Part shown: one piece after another, positions 17,090 to 25,973 of the stretch
Layout of the letters: each line of letters begins with the position of its first letter
How positions within the stretch are numbered: the stretch's first letter is position 1
Origin: Ferrovibrio sp964218355
Lineage (GTDB): Bacteria > Pseudomonadota > Alphaproteobacteria > Ferrovibrionales > Ferrovibrionaceae
Direction: 5' to 3'
DNA: 64,000 bases
NCBI RefSeq assembly: GCF_964218355.1
Contig: NZ_CAXPMC010000026.1
Location: forward strand, 62,001-126,000
Position numbers and translations under genes: made by a program
The notes under the pieces: model-generated
Told to the model about the DNA's origin: nothing
Databases searched by the model: none
What the model saw: the letters and a program-made list of their open reading frames with translations, nothing else

Positions 17090-18901
17090 GTGCTTGCACG
17101 CGCCTGTCTCGCATTCTCCATCCTTGGCCTTGCCTGCCTTGCGGCGGCTTCCGGTGTTTCTGCCCAGCAGATCGCCCGCGAGACGCAGTTGCCGCCGCCT
17201 GCCGGCGCCGAATTGCCTGCCGTGCTGTCGGCCGCCGACATCGACCGCTATCAGCAGATTTTCGACCTGCAGACCGAGGGCGACTGGAAGGAGGCGGATC
17301 GCGAAATCCGCCAGCTGGGCGACAGGCTGCTGATGGGCCACGTGCTGCACCAGCGCTACATGCATCCCACCGCCTATTACAGTTCCTTTGCCGAGCTGTC
17401 CGCCTGGCTGCGCGAGTATCGCGACCTGCCCGGTGCCGAGGACATCTACCGGCTGGCTCTGAAGAAGAAGGGTCGCAAGGAGAAGGCGCCACTGTCGCCG
17501 CTGGGAGCCGATCTCGGCGATTTCGACGGCGATCCGGGGCTGGTCGCCACCACCCGCCGGCGCTATACGCCCCCCGAGCGCGATCCCGCCCATGCCCGCG
17601 CCATCGCGCAGATGGCGGCACAGTTCAACGGCATGCTGCGCCGCGATCACCTGACCAGGGCCGGCGAATATCTCGACAGCAAAGATGTGAAGGGCAAGCT
17701 CAGCCGCTCGGAATACGACGACTGGGCCCGCCGGCTGGCCTGGATGTGGATCCTGGAAGGCGATGACGAGAAGGCGCTGGCGCTGGCGGCACCGGCGGCC
17801 AAACGTTCGCGCGCCAGGGTCCCGGAGGCCGACTGGGTTGCCGGCCTCGCCGCCTGGCGGCTGGGTCGTTACGACAATGCCGGTCACCATTTCGAGAATC
17901 TCGCCTTCAACAAGGCGGCGCTGGGCTGGGACCGGGCTGCCGGTGCCTGGTGGGGTGCGCGGGTGATGCTGCGCCTGCGCCAGCCTTCGGAGGCGATCCG
18001 CCTGCTGGAGATCGGCGCCCGCGAGGAACGCACCTTCTACGGCCAGCTCAGCCTGGCACAGCTTGGCGGGGATTCGCCGCTGTCCTGGCGCCCGCCGCCG
18101 CTGGATGACGGACAGGTGGCAAAGCTGATGCAGATTCCCGCTGTGCGCCGCGCCGCCGCGCTCAGCGAGATCGGCGAGGCCTCGCTGGCCGACCGCGAGA
18201 TGACCCGCCTGTTCGCCCAGGCCAGCGACGAGCTGGCCGGCAACCTGCTGGCGCTGGTCAGCCGCATGCAGGCGCCCGCCGCCGCCATGCGCATCGGCGT
18301 GGCCTGGTACAATGTGAAGGGCGAAAGCTGGGATGGCGCGCTCTATCCGCTGCCGCCCTGGGAGCCGGAAAACGGCTATATCGTCGACCGCGCCCTGGTC
18401 TTCGCCTTCATGCGGCAGGAAAGCGCCTTCAATGCCCGCGCCATGAGTCCGGTGGGCGCCACCGGCCTGATGCAGCTGATGCCGAACACGGCTGGCGCGG
18501 TGGCCGGCGACCGCTCGTTGCGGCATCGCCGCGGCCGTCACAAGCTGTTTGCGCCGGAATACAATATCGAACTGGGGCAGAAATACCTGCAGCATCTGCT
18601 GCAGATGCCGATGATCAGCGGCAACCTGCTGTATGTGGCCGCCGCCTACAATGCCGGGCCGGGAAACCTGCAGAAATGGCTGCGTGCCAATCCGGAGGTC
18701 TCGGCGGATCCGTTGCTGTTCATTGAGACGATTCCGCTGTCCGAGACCCGGATTTTCGTCGAGCGCGTGCTGACCAATTACTGGATCTACCGCAGCCGCA
18801 TCGGCCAGCCGGACCCCAGTGTCATGCAGGCCATGACCGGCGGCTGGCCGGTCTACCAGGCCTTCGATCCCGACGTGACACGCACGGCGCTGCGGAAGTA
18901 G
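17090..18901 (+). CDS. soluble lytic murein transglycosylase
   Basis: A 603-residue periplasmic enzyme that cleaves peptidoglycan glycan strands to 1,6-anhydro products. From the GTG at 17090 (GGGAGG 10 nt upstream) the protein opens with a normal Sec signal ending VSAQQ. A helical superhelix domain follows, and the SLT catalytic domain begins near residue 430. Glu444 in RQESAFNARA is the catalytic acid, followed by SPVGATGLMQLMPNTA and AAYNAGPGN. An ATG at 17036 would give a longer N-region without a ribosome-binding site. The domain order matches E. coli Slt70. Confidence 0.92.
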   Translation: MLARACLAFSILGLACLAAASGVSAQQIARETQLPPPAGAELPAVLSAADIDRYQQIFDLQTEGDWKEADREIRQLGDRLLMGHVLHQRYMHPTAYYSSFAELSAWLREYRDLPGAEDIYRLALKKKGRKEKAPLSPLGADLGDFDGDPGLVATTRRRYTPPERDPAHARAIAQMAAQFNGMLRRDHLTRAGEYLDSKDVKGKLSRSEYDDWARRLAWMWILEGDDEKALALAAPAAKRSRARVPEADWVAGLAAWRLGRYDNAGHHFENLAFNKAALGWDRAAGAWWGARVMLRLRQPSEAIRLLEIGAREERTFYGQLSLAQLGGDSPLSWRPPPLDDGQVAKLMQIPAVRRAAALSEIGEASLADREMTRLFAQASDELAGNLLALVSRMQAPAAAMRIGVAWYNVKGESWDGALYPLPPWEPENGYIVDRALVFAFMRQESAFNARAMSPVGATGLMQLMPNTAGAVAGDRSLRHRRGRHKLFAPEYNIELGQKYLQHLLQMPMISGNLLYVAAAYNAGPGNLQKWLRANPEVSADPLLFIETIPLSETRIFVERVLTNYWIYRSRIGQPDPSVMQAMTGGWPVYQAFDPDVTRTALRK

Positions 18902-18933
18902 ACTCTCCGCCGCAATCCGGCAGGAGGTATTCC

Positions 18934-19497
18934 GTGAGTGCCGCTCACCAGTCTTTCATCGATGCCGATGGCAATCGCCTGTTCGTGCCGGTGCGCATCG
19001 CCGTGCTCACGGTTTCCGATACCCGCTCGGAGGCCGACGACCGCTCCGGCAACACACTGGCCGAACGGCTGACCGGGACGGGCCATATCCTGGCCGCGCG
19101 GGCCATCGTGCGCGACGACATCGCGGAAATCCGCGCGCAGGTCCAGAACTGGATCGGCGACGAAACCATCGACGTGGTGCTGTCCACCGGGGGCACCGGG
19201 GTGACCGGCCGCGACGTGACGCCGGAAGCCTTCGAAGGGCTGTACGAGAAATCCATCCCCGGTTTCGGCGAGCTGTTCCGCATGCTCAGCTACCAGAAGA
19301 TCGGCACTTCGACGATCCAGTCGCGCGCCACCGCCGGCGTGGCGAAGGGGACGTACCTGTTCGCGCTGCCCGGCTCGCCGGGGGCCTGCAGGGATGCCTG
19401 GGACATGATCCTGAAGGACCAGCTGGACTACCGGCACAAGCCCTGCAATTTCGTCGAGCTGTTTCCGCGCCTGCGCGAGCATGAACGCCGCAAGTAG
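18934..19497 (+). CDS. moaB: molybdenum cofactor biosynthesis protein B
   Basis: A 187-residue MoaB/MogA-like molybdopterin-binding protein. The core VLTVSDTRS and STGGTGVTGRDVTPEA are diagnostic. In E. coli MoaB is a hexamer of uncertain role, whereas in other bacteria MoaB replaces MogA as molybdopterin adenylyltransferase. GCAGGAGGTATTCC supplies a strong ribosome-binding site for the GTG at 18934. No other molybdenum cofactor gene is in the window, so it acts with genes encoded elsewhere. Confidence 0.92.
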   Translation: MSAAHQSFIDADGNRLFVPVRIAVLTVSDTRSEADDRSGNTLAERLTGTGHILAARAIVRDDIAEIRAQVQNWIGDETIDVVLSTGGTGVTGRDVTPEAFEGLYEKSIPGFGELFRMLSYQKIGTSTIQSRATAGVAKGTYLFALPGSPGACRDAWDMILKDQLDYRHKPCNFVELFPRLREHERRK

Positions 19498-19607
19498 CGG
19501 CGCGGCCTGCTGGTGGGTGGCCCCATGAGTTTTCCGCATTCTGGTGCTGCCCGCCGGGTGACGGCCGGGCTATGCAGGCGTATCAACCTTTACGAAAGTC
19601 CGAGTCC

Positions 19608-20057
19608 ATGTCCGATATCGTGATCCGCCCGGTCGCTGCCGGAGACCGTGCCGCCTGGGAAAAACTGTGGCACGGCTATCTGGCCTTCTACGAGAAGACC
19701 ATCCCGCAGGCCGCCACCGACCACACCTGGCAGCGGCTGTTCGATCCGGCCGGTGCGGTCGAAGGGCTGCTTGCCGTGGATGCGGACGGCGCGGCGCTCG
19801 GGCTGGTGCAGTATCTGCATCATGCCTCCACCTGGAGCGTCGGCGGCAATGTCTATCTGCAGGACCTGTTCGTGGTGCCCGAAGCGCGGGGCAGGCGCAT
19901 CGGCCGCCGCCTGATCGCGGCCGTGACCGACATCTCCAAGCAGAAGGGCGCCGCGGTGCTCTACTGGCAGACCGAGGAATTCAACGGCCCGGCGCGGCGA
20001 CTGTATGAGCGGGTTGCCAAGCGCGCGCCCTTCGTGCGCTACAATATCGAACTATGA
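19608..20057 (+). CDS. GNAT family N-acetyltransferase
   Basis: A 149-residue acetyltransferase of the GNAT fold. It begins IVIRPVAAGDRAAWEKLW. The acetyl-CoA pyrophosphate loop is RGRRIGRRL, preceded by the beta-strand LQDLFVVPEA, and the C-terminal NGPARRLYERV is typical of the family. I use the ATG at 19608, immediately before the first beta-strand, rather than an upstream ATG at 19572. The substrate (amine, peptide or small molecule) cannot be told. The next 55 bp are AT-rich and could hold a promoter for the radical SAM gene. Confidence 0.85.
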   Translation: MSDIVIRPVAAGDRAAWEKLWHGYLAFYEKTIPQAATDHTWQRLFDPAGAVEGLLAVDADGAALGLVQYLHHASTWSVGGNVYLQDLFVVPEARGRRIGRRLIAAVTDISKQKGAAVLYWQTEEFNGPARRLYERVAKRAPFVRYNIEL

Positions 20058-20112
20058 TAGCATTATATTCCTGCAATTAAGATTATTCTTGATTTGTTCT
20101 TAATGCTGCGGC

Positions 20113-21234
20113 ATGCTTTCGGGCATGGGCAAATTCACCGAACGTGCCGTTTCCACCCCCGCCGACCACGCGCATCCCGATGCGCGGCGGGGCCGTGGCG
20201 CCCTGTCGACGGTGCGCAGCCGTTACGACAGCGAGACGCGGCAGGCCGAGGATGACGGCTGGGACAATCTGGAAGAGGCCGAGCCACTGCGTACCGTGCT
20301 CCACGCCGATACCAGCCGCAGCATCATCGCCTGGAACAAGTCGCCCGACATTCCCTTCGACCGCTCGATCAATCCCTACCGGGGCTGCGAGCATGGCTGC
20401 ATCTACTGTTTCGCCCGGCCGAGCCACGCCTATCTGGGTTTTTCACCCGGTCTCGATTTCGAGACCCAGATCATGGTCAAGCGCGATGCCGCCGCCCTGC
20501 TGCGCAAGGAACTGAATGCGAAAGGTTACATGGCGGCCACACTCTCGATGGGCTCGAATACCGATCCCTACCAGCCGGCCGAGCGCGACGAGAAGGTCAC
20601 CCGCAGCATCCTCGAGGTGCTGCTGGAAGCACGGCATCCCCTCGGGATGGTGACCAAGAATTTCCTCATCACCCGCGACATCGACATCCTGTCGGAGATG
20701 GCGAAACTTGGTCTCGTGAAGGTTTTTGTCTCGGTCACCACGCTGGACCGCAGGCTGGCCCGTGCCATGGAACCGCGGGCGTCCACGCCGCCGAAACGGC
20801 TGGAGGCAATCCGGCTGCTGAATGCGGCCGGCATTCCCGCCGGCGTGATGACGGCACCGATGATTCCGGCCCTGAACGACATGGAACTGGAGCGTATCCT
20901 CGAAGCCGCCCATGAAGCCGGCGCCCGCGAGGCCGGATGGGTGCTGCTGCGGCTGCCTTTCGAACTGAAGGAATTGTGGCGGGAATGGTTGCAGGAACAT
21001 TACCCCGACCGGGCAACCCGGGTGATGAAGCTGGTGCAGGAAGCCCGCGGCGGCAAAGACTATGTGGCCGATTTCGGCGGCCGCATGCGCGGTGAAGGGG
21101 CCTATGCCGACCTGATCGCCCAGCGTTTTGCCCTGACGATCCGCAGGCTCGGCATGAATGAACGCCGCCTGCGCCTGCGCCGCGATCTGTTCGTTCCCCC
21201 CGCCCTTGACGAACGGCAGGGCCGGCTGTTCTGA
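20113..21234 (+). CDS. PA0069-family radical SAM protein (SplB-like)
   Basis: A 373-residue radical SAM enzyme. The [4Fe-4S] cluster motif CEHGCIYC (CxxxCxxC) follows SINPYRGCEH, and MGSNTDPYQP is the SAM-binding part. It resembles the family loosely related to spore photoproduct lyase that is widespread in non-sporulating bacteria. Its reaction is not established, and DNA repair has been suggested only by similarity. The start could be 20113 or the ATG at 20125. It stands alone, with a short gap before the copper cassette. Confidence 0.88.
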   Translation: MLSGMGKFTERAVSTPADHAHPDARRGRGALSTVRSRYDSETRQAEDDGWDNLEEAEPLRTVLHADTSRSIIAWNKSPDIPFDRSINPYRGCEHGCIYCFARPSHAYLGFSPGLDFETQIMVKRDAAALLRKELNAKGYMAATLSMGSNTDPYQPAERDEKVTRSILEVLLEARHPLGMVTKNFLITRDIDILSEMAKLGLVKVFVSVTTLDRRLARAMEPRASTPPKRLEAIRLLNAAGIPAGVMTAPMIPALNDMELERILEAAHEAGAREAGWVLLRLPFELKELWREWLQEHYPDRATRVMKLVQEARGGKDYVADFGGRMRGEGAYADLIAQRFALTIRRLGMNERRLRLRRDLFVPPALDERQGRLF

Positions 21235-21292
21235 CGGTCTTGTGCCGGCCGGCCCTTGACCTTCCCATATGGGCAGCTTTTATCCTGCCGCC

Positions 21293-21718
21293 ATGACCAA
21301 GCTTTTGCCCAGTCATGGCCGGGTGGTCCGGCTGCTGGCTGCCCTTCTGCTGCTGGCGCTGGCAGGGGTGCCGCCGCTCGCGCTTGCGGTCCCGGCAGCC
21401 AGCCCGGCGGGCCCCGGAGGCATGCCGGGAGCGGCCTGGCATGTCATGCCCGATCGGCCTGCCGGGATGGCAGCCGATGCCGCGTCCGATGCCGATTGTC
21501 ACAAGAGCGTGGGCCAGGCAGAACCGGCCGGTCCGGCCGAACTGCCCTGTGCCAGCGGTTGTGCCGCCTGTGGCAGCTGTCTGTTCGTGCAGGCAGCCCT
21601 GCTGCCCGTGCTTCTGCCGGCCGCGCATCGCATCGCTTTCGCCATGCCGGATGCCGATCCGCCTGCCCTGCACCTGATCCGGCGCACTCATCCGCCGCTG
21701 CGTCCGCCCCGCATCTGA
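21293..21718 (+). CDS. exported Cys-rich small protein at head of copper cassette
   Basis: A 141-residue protein with an N-terminal signal or anchor (LLAALLLLALAGVPPLALA). It has a cysteine cluster C86-x3-C90-x2-C93-x2-C96 and one earlier Cys-His pair (C69, H70). A second hydrophobic stretch (SCLFVQAALLPVLLPAA) follows the cluster. This resembles the short DUF2946-like proteins found beside copper-resistance genes, but I am not certain of the family. It is the first gene of a plus-strand run that includes a multicopper oxidase. A role as a periplasmic metal-binding protein or sensor is inferred. I chose the ATG at 21293 over 21269 because the signal starts sooner. Confidence 0.6.
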   Translation: MTKLLPSHGRVVRLLAALLLLALAGVPPLALAVPAASPAGPGGMPGAAWHVMPDRPAGMAADAASDADCHKSVGQAEPAGPAELPCASGCAACGSCLFVQAALLPVLLPAAHRIAFAMPDADPPALHLIRRTHPPLRPPRI

Positions 21719-21785
21719 CCGGCTGTCTGCCGGGCCGCCTGTGCGGCCGGGATATCCGTTGCTCCACAGATGCAAGAGGCCAGTG

Positions 21786-22127
21786 ATGCCTGTATTTCGC
21801 CCGTTTGCGGGACCCGCACGCCGTCTGGCGGCACTCCTGCTGCTTTCCATTCCTGCCGCCGGCTGCGCTGCAGCCGCTCCTGACCTGCCCGAACTGCGGC
21901 CGGCTGACATGCCGGCGACGGCGCCTGCGGCCTCCGCCTTTGCCGGCTATCACACCTTCGCGCCGGGCCTGCGCGACGACTGGCACAGCCTGAAGCCGGC
22001 GCCAGTCATGGACCACAGCGGTATGGACCACAGCAAAATGGATCACAGCCGCATGGGCCACGGGATGCAGCCGGCAGAGACGGAAGCGGCCCCGCGACCG
22101 GCCATGCCGGCAGGCCACAAGCATTGA
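21786..22127 (+). CDS. Met/His-repeat lipoprotein, probable periplasmic copper binder
   Basis: A 113-residue predicted lipoprotein. The signal peptide ends in the lipobox PAAGC, with lipidated Cys27. Residues 75-94 contain three near-identical tandem units MDHSG, MDHSK, MDHSR and then MGHGM, and the protein ends GHKH. Such Met/His repeats are typical of proteins that bind Cu(I)/Cu(II) in the periplasm. AAGAGG precedes the ATG. The next gene (TolC-like) starts 10 bp later, so they are co-transcribed. The copper role is inferred from repeats and neighbours. Confidence 0.72.
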   Translation: MPVFRPFAGPARRLAALLLLSIPAAGCAAAAPDLPELRPADMPATAPAASAFAGYHTFAPGLRDDWHSLKPAPVMDHSGMDHSKMDHSRMGHGMQPAETEAAPRPAMPAGHKH

Positions 22128-22137
22128 GGAGGCGGCA

Positions 22138-23544
22138 ATGACCACATTGAAACTGCCTGCCGCCCGGGCCGGTTGCCTGCTCATTGTTGCCGGCCTGCTG
22201 GCCGGTTGTGCGGAGGGTATCGCCACGCGCGGATTTGACGAAGCGGCGCAGACCGCGGGCCAGGCTCTCGGCCGCCAGCCGGTCTGGATCCGCAGCGATG
22301 AAGACAAAGCCAGGGTGGAGGCCCGTGTCGGCGCGCTGCTTGGCCAGCCGCTCAGTCCCGATGATGCCGTCGAGGTTGCGCTGCTGAACAATCGCGGCCT
22401 GCAGGCCCGGTATGCCGAACTGGGGCTCAGTGCCGCCGATCTCGCCCAGGCCGGCCGGCTGCCCAATCCCGGTTTCAGCTTCAAGCGTCTCAGCCGGGGT
22501 GGCGATCTCGATATCGAACGGCAGGTCAGCCTCGATGCCATGGGCGTGCTGGTCCTGCCGCTGCGGCATGCCATCGAGAGCCGCCGCTTCGAGCAGGCCA
22601 AGCTTCAGGCAGCGAACGATATCCTTGTCCTGGCGGCGGAGGTGCGGCGGGCGTGGTTTCGTGCTGTCGCGGCGCAGCAGGCAGCAGCCTACATCGCACA
22701 GGTGAAGGATGCTGCCGAGGCCCGCGTCGATCTCGCGCGCCGCATGCACCGTACCGGCAACTGGAGCCTGCTCGATTATGCGCGCGAGCAGGCTTTCTAT
22801 GCCGAAACCGTCGGCCGCATCGCGCGGGCCAAACTCACCGCCACGGCAGAGCGCGAACGGCTGGTGCGGCTGCTGGGTCTGTGGGGCGGGGATGCGGCTT
22901 TCCGGCTGCCTGACCGCCTGCCGGAATTGCCTGCCACCCTGCAGCCGGCCGGCGACCTGGAGGCAAAGGCCCTGGCCGAGCGCCTGGATATCCGTGCCGG
23001 CCGGGCCGAGGTCGCCGGACTTGCGACATCATTGGGCCTGACCCGAACGACGCGCTTGGTGAACGTGCTGGAAACCAGCTATTTCCGCAACAGCGCGTCG
23101 GGCCAGGCGCGGCAGACCGGCTACGAGATCCGGCTGGAGATTCCGCTATTCGACTGGGGTGATGCGAAGGTCGCCCATGCGGAACAGACCTACATGCTTG
23201 CGGTGAACCGGCTGGCCGAACGTGCGGTCAATCTGCGTTCGGAGCTGCGTGAAACCTGGGGCGAATACAACACCAGCTGGGAATTGGCCCGGCACTACCG
23301 CGATGAGGTGATCCCGCTGCGGCAGACCATCTCGCAGGAAATGCAGCTGCGGTACAACGGCATGCTTGTCAGCGTATTTGAACTGCTGGCCGATGCCCGC
23401 GAGCAGATATCCGGGGTTACCGACGCCATAACGGCGCAGCGGGATTTCTGGCTGTCTGAAACCGCCCTGCGCTTTGTCACCCTGGCCGATACCGGGGCGG
23501 GTGCTGCCGCGCCGCCCCTGTCGCTGGCCGCGGCCGGCGAATGA
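22138..23544 (+). CDS. TolC-family outer-membrane channel lipoprotein
   Basis: A 468-residue outer-membrane efflux protein of the CusC/CzcC type. It has a lipobox (GLLAGC) and two long helical repeats (ALLNNRGLQARYAELGLSAADL near the N-terminus; a second around residues 270-420). The start is preceded by GAGGAGG. Unusually, no RND pump or membrane-fusion gene is adjacent; instead it is followed by a multicopper oxidase and a cupredoxin. It may pair with a pump encoded elsewhere, or serve as a copper-linked channel. It lies in the same operon as the Met/His lipoprotein. Confidence 0.88.
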   Translation: MTTLKLPAARAGCLLIVAGLLAGCAEGIATRGFDEAAQTAGQALGRQPVWIRSDEDKARVEARVGALLGQPLSPDDAVEVALLNNRGLQARYAELGLSAADLAQAGRLPNPGFSFKRLSRGGDLDIERQVSLDAMGVLVLPLRHAIESRRFEQAKLQAANDILVLAAEVRRAWFRAVAAQQAAAYIAQVKDAAEARVDLARRMHRTGNWSLLDYAREQAFYAETVGRIARAKLTATAERERLVRLLGLWGGDAAFRLPDRLPELPATLQPAGDLEAKALAERLDIRAGRAEVAGLATSLGLTRTTRLVNVLETSYFRNSASGQARQTGYEIRLEIPLFDWGDAKVAHAEQTYMLAVNRLAERAVNLRSELRETWGEYNTSWELARHYRDEVIPLRQTISQEMQLRYNGMLVSVFELLADAREQISGVTDAITAQRDFWLSETALRFVTLADTGAGAAAPPLSLAAAGE

Positions 23545-23560
23545 CACGGAGACCGAAATC

Positions 23561-24841
23561 ATGATCACACGACGCAACCTGATCACCAGCGGCGCCATGA
23601 TCGGCGCCGCCGCCGTTGCCAGATCCGCCCTGGCGGCCCTTCCGGAACCGGCCTATCCCGGCGGTGCCGGTACCGAACCGCCGCCACTGCCGCCGAGCGG
23701 GCGTCCGTTCCATCCGGTCGTCACTCTGAACGGCTGGTCGGCACCCTGGCGGATGAATGACGGCTGGAAAGAGTTTCATCTGGTGGCCGAACCGGTGGAG
23801 CGCGAACTTGCGCCAGGCATGACCGCGCGCCTGTGGGGCTATAACGGCCAGACGCCGGGGCCGACCATCGAGGCGGTCGAGGGCGACCGGCTGCGCATCT
23901 TCGTGACCAACCGGCTGGCAGAACACACCACCGTGCACTGGCATGGCATCCTGCTGCCCAGCGGCATGGACGGCGTCGGCGGTCTCACTCAGCCCCAGAT
24001 TCCGCCGGGCAAGACCTTCGTCTACGAATTCACGGTCGGGAAATCCGGCACCTTCATGTACCACCCGCATGCCGACGAGATGGTGCAGATGGCGATGGGC
24101 ATGATGGGGTTCCTGGTCGTGCATCCGCGTGATCCGGCGCAGCGCCGCGTCGACCGCGACTTCGTTTTTCTGGTCAACGCCTTCGATATTGAGCCTGGTG
24201 CAGCCGTTCCGAAGGTGGCGACCATGACCGAGTTCAATATGTGGTGCTGGAACAGCCGGGTATTCCCCGGCATTGATCATCTGGCGGTCCGGCGCGGTGA
24301 CCGGGTGCGGATCCGCATGGGCAATCTGACCATGACCAACCACCCGATCCACCTGCATGGCTACAGTTTCACAGTCACCGGCACCGATGGTGGCTGGGTC
24401 CCTGCTTCGGCGCAGTGGCCCGAAGTCACGGTGGATCTGCCTGTCGGCGCCATGCGGGCCATCGAGTTTGTGGCCTATGCACCCGGCGACTGGGCCTTCC
24501 ACTGCCACAAAGCACATCACACCATGAACGCGATGGGACATAACGTGCCGACCATGATCGGTGTGGACCAGAGCACGGCGGCGCGGAAGATGACTTCTCT
24601 GATCCCGGGCTACATGGCGATGGGACAGGCCGGCATGGCCGACATGGCGGAAATGCAGATGCCGCTGCCCCATAATACCCTGCCGATGATGACCGGCACC
24701 GGGCCATTCGGCCCGATCGAGATGGGCGGCATGTTCAGCGTGGTGAAAGTGCGTGATGGATTGGCGCGCGGCGATTACCGTGATCCGGGCTGGTACAGGC
24801 ACCCGCCTGGCACAGTGGCGCGCGAATGGACCGGATCGTGA
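23561..24841 (+). CDS. multicopper oxidase (periplasmic, Tat-exported)
   Basis: A 426-residue multicopper oxidase. The N-terminus ITRRNLIT fits a twin-arginine signal. The four copper motifs are in order: HWHG (H126, H128), HPH (from H168), HPIHLHG (from H261) and HCHKAHHTMNAMGH (from H314), which carries the type 1 Cys. A Met-rich C-terminal segment (MAMGQAGMADMAEMQM) resembles the methionine-rich copper-binding loops of CueO/CopA. It probably oxidises Cu(I) or phenolics in the periplasm. It is followed by the cupredoxin gene 10 bp later. Confidence 0.92.
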   Translation: MITRRNLITSGAMIGAAAVARSALAALPEPAYPGGAGTEPPPLPPSGRPFHPVVTLNGWSAPWRMNDGWKEFHLVAEPVERELAPGMTARLWGYNGQTPGPTIEAVEGDRLRIFVTNRLAEHTTVHWHGILLPSGMDGVGGLTQPQIPPGKTFVYEFTVGKSGTFMYHPHADEMVQMAMGMMGFLVVHPRDPAQRRVDRDFVFLVNAFDIEPGAAVPKVATMTEFNMWCWNSRVFPGIDHLAVRRGDRVRIRMGNLTMTNHPIHLHGYSFTVTGTDGGWVPASAQWPEVTVDLPVGAMRAIEFVAYAPGDWAFHCHKAHHTMNAMGHNVPTMIGVDQSTAARKMTSLIPGYMAMGQAGMADMAEMQMPLPHNTLPMMTGTGPFGPIEMGGMFSVVKVRDGLARGDYRDPGWYRHPPGTVAREWTGS

Positions 24842-24851
24842 GGAGAAGGCA

Positions 24852-25313
24852 ATGAAAAATCCCCTGATTCTGGCCGGTGTAATGCTGCTGCTGGCAGCGC
24901 CGGTCTTCGCCCACGGACCCGGTGGGCACGGTGACGGCCGGCCGCCAACCGGCATGCCGGGCAAGCCTGGCGCACCCGCACGGACCATCCGTATCGAAAT
25001 GGCCGAGCCGATGCGTTTCATTCCGGACCGCATCAGCGTGCGGCGCGGCGAAACCATCCGCTTCGTATTCAGCAACAGCGATGACCGCGACCATGAGTTC
25101 ATGATCGGGGAGATCGGTGCGCTGCGGGCGCATGCCGAGGAAATGCGCAAACACCCGGGCATGATTCACAAGGAGGAGAATGCCGTGACGGTTCCGCCCT
25201 GGAACGAGGGCGAGCTGCTCTGGCAGTTCACGTCGGCAGGGCAGGTGGATTTCGCCTGCCTGCTCCCGGGCCATTTCGAGGCCGGCATGCGAGGAGTCGT
25301 AACAGTGGAGTAG
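24852..25313 (+). CDS. cupredoxin (plastocyanin/azurin-like) periplasmic protein
   Basis: A 153-residue blue-copper-fold protein with a clear Sec signal (LILAGVMLLLAAPVFA). It has the cupredoxin ligands His in DRDHEFMIGE, and Cys, His and Met in FACLLPGHFEAGM. GAGGAGAAGGCA precedes the ATG at 24852. It closes the copper cassette and could pass electrons or copper to or from the multicopper oxidase just upstream. A Gly/His-rich N-terminal stretch (HGPGGHGDG) may add metal binding. Confidence 0.88.
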   Translation: MKNPLILAGVMLLLAAPVFAHGPGGHGDGRPPTGMPGKPGAPARTIRIEMAEPMRFIPDRISVRRGETIRFVFSNSDDRDHEFMIGEIGALRAHAEEMRKHPGMIHKEENAVTVPPWNEGELLWQFTSAGQVDFACLLPGHFEAGMRGVVTVE

Positions 25314-25349
25314 GGCGGGACTGGCTGTGAGGATTATGCCCTGCAGGCC

Positions 25350-25565
25350 CTAGGGCCGCATGAATTCGTAGTCCCGGTCTTCCAGATTGTCGATCACGAA
25401 CATCAGTTCGGACCGGATGTCATCCGCTTTGCGGTGCTGTTTCATGATGCGCACCGCCTCGGTGATCAGGGTGCCGGCCACCGTTTCCGGCGGAATTGCG
25501 GCGCTCGCGGCTTCCTGCAGCAGAGCAGCGACATGCTGGCTGACCAGTTCATAGGGCGTGGACAT
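25350..25565 (-). CDS. small conserved-looking hypothetical protein
   Basis: A 71-residue, probably helical protein beginning MSTPYELVSQHVAALLQEA and ending EDRDYEFMRP. No signal, membrane segment or known motif. GGAGAAGCCCC precedes the ATG at 25565. It is convergent with the copper cassette (37 bp apart). I do not recognise it. Confidence 0.55.
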   Translation of the reverse strand: MSTPYELVSQHVAALLQEAASAAIPPETVAGTLITEAVRIMKQHRKADDIRSELMFVIDNLEDRDYEFMRP

Positions 25566-25676
25566 GGGGCTTCTCCGGGCGGGCCGAGCAGCCATCATGA
25601 GGAGATTATCCGGGCCTGCATTGACCCGCATCAAGCAGGCTGGAAAATCCGGATGCTGTCGATTCGGCCGGGCTGA

Positions 25677-25973
25677 TCAGGCCGCCGATTTGGGGGCGGT
25701 CGCCTTGATGCTGCGGGCGTTGATGATGTCATTCAGTTTGCCGACCTGGGCTTCCAGCCGGGCAATCTCGAGCATCAGGTCGGCAATGCGCTTGTGCAGG
25801 GCTTTGGTTTCGGCCTGCATGGCCTCTAGGCGGGACTGGCGGCGTTTCAGCTCGCCAGTGTTCCACTCATAGGCAAGGGTGCGGCGCCGCTCGGCCCCGC
25901 GGATGACCAGAAACACATAGATCAGGCCGGGGATGCCGATCAGCCAGAAGCCGAGTATCGCCAGAAAATCCAT
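25677..25973 (-). CDS. membrane-anchored coiled-coil small protein
   Basis: A 98-residue protein with an N-terminal transmembrane helix (FLAILGFWLIGIPGLIYVFLVI). A cytoplasmic heptad-repeat coiled coil follows (RIADLMLEIARLEAQVGKLN). It resembles the layout of PspB/C-like or unclassified alphaproteobacterial membrane proteins, but no family can be named. The ATG at 25973 is preceded by an overlapping GTG that could also start it. The 238-bp stretch 25974-26211 beyond it holds no gene I can support. Confidence 0.6.
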   Translation of the reverse strand: MDFLAILGFWLIGIPGLIYVFLVIRGAERRRTLAYEWNTGELKRRQSRLEAMQAETKALHKRIADLMLEIARLEAQVGKLNDIINARSIKATAPKSAA

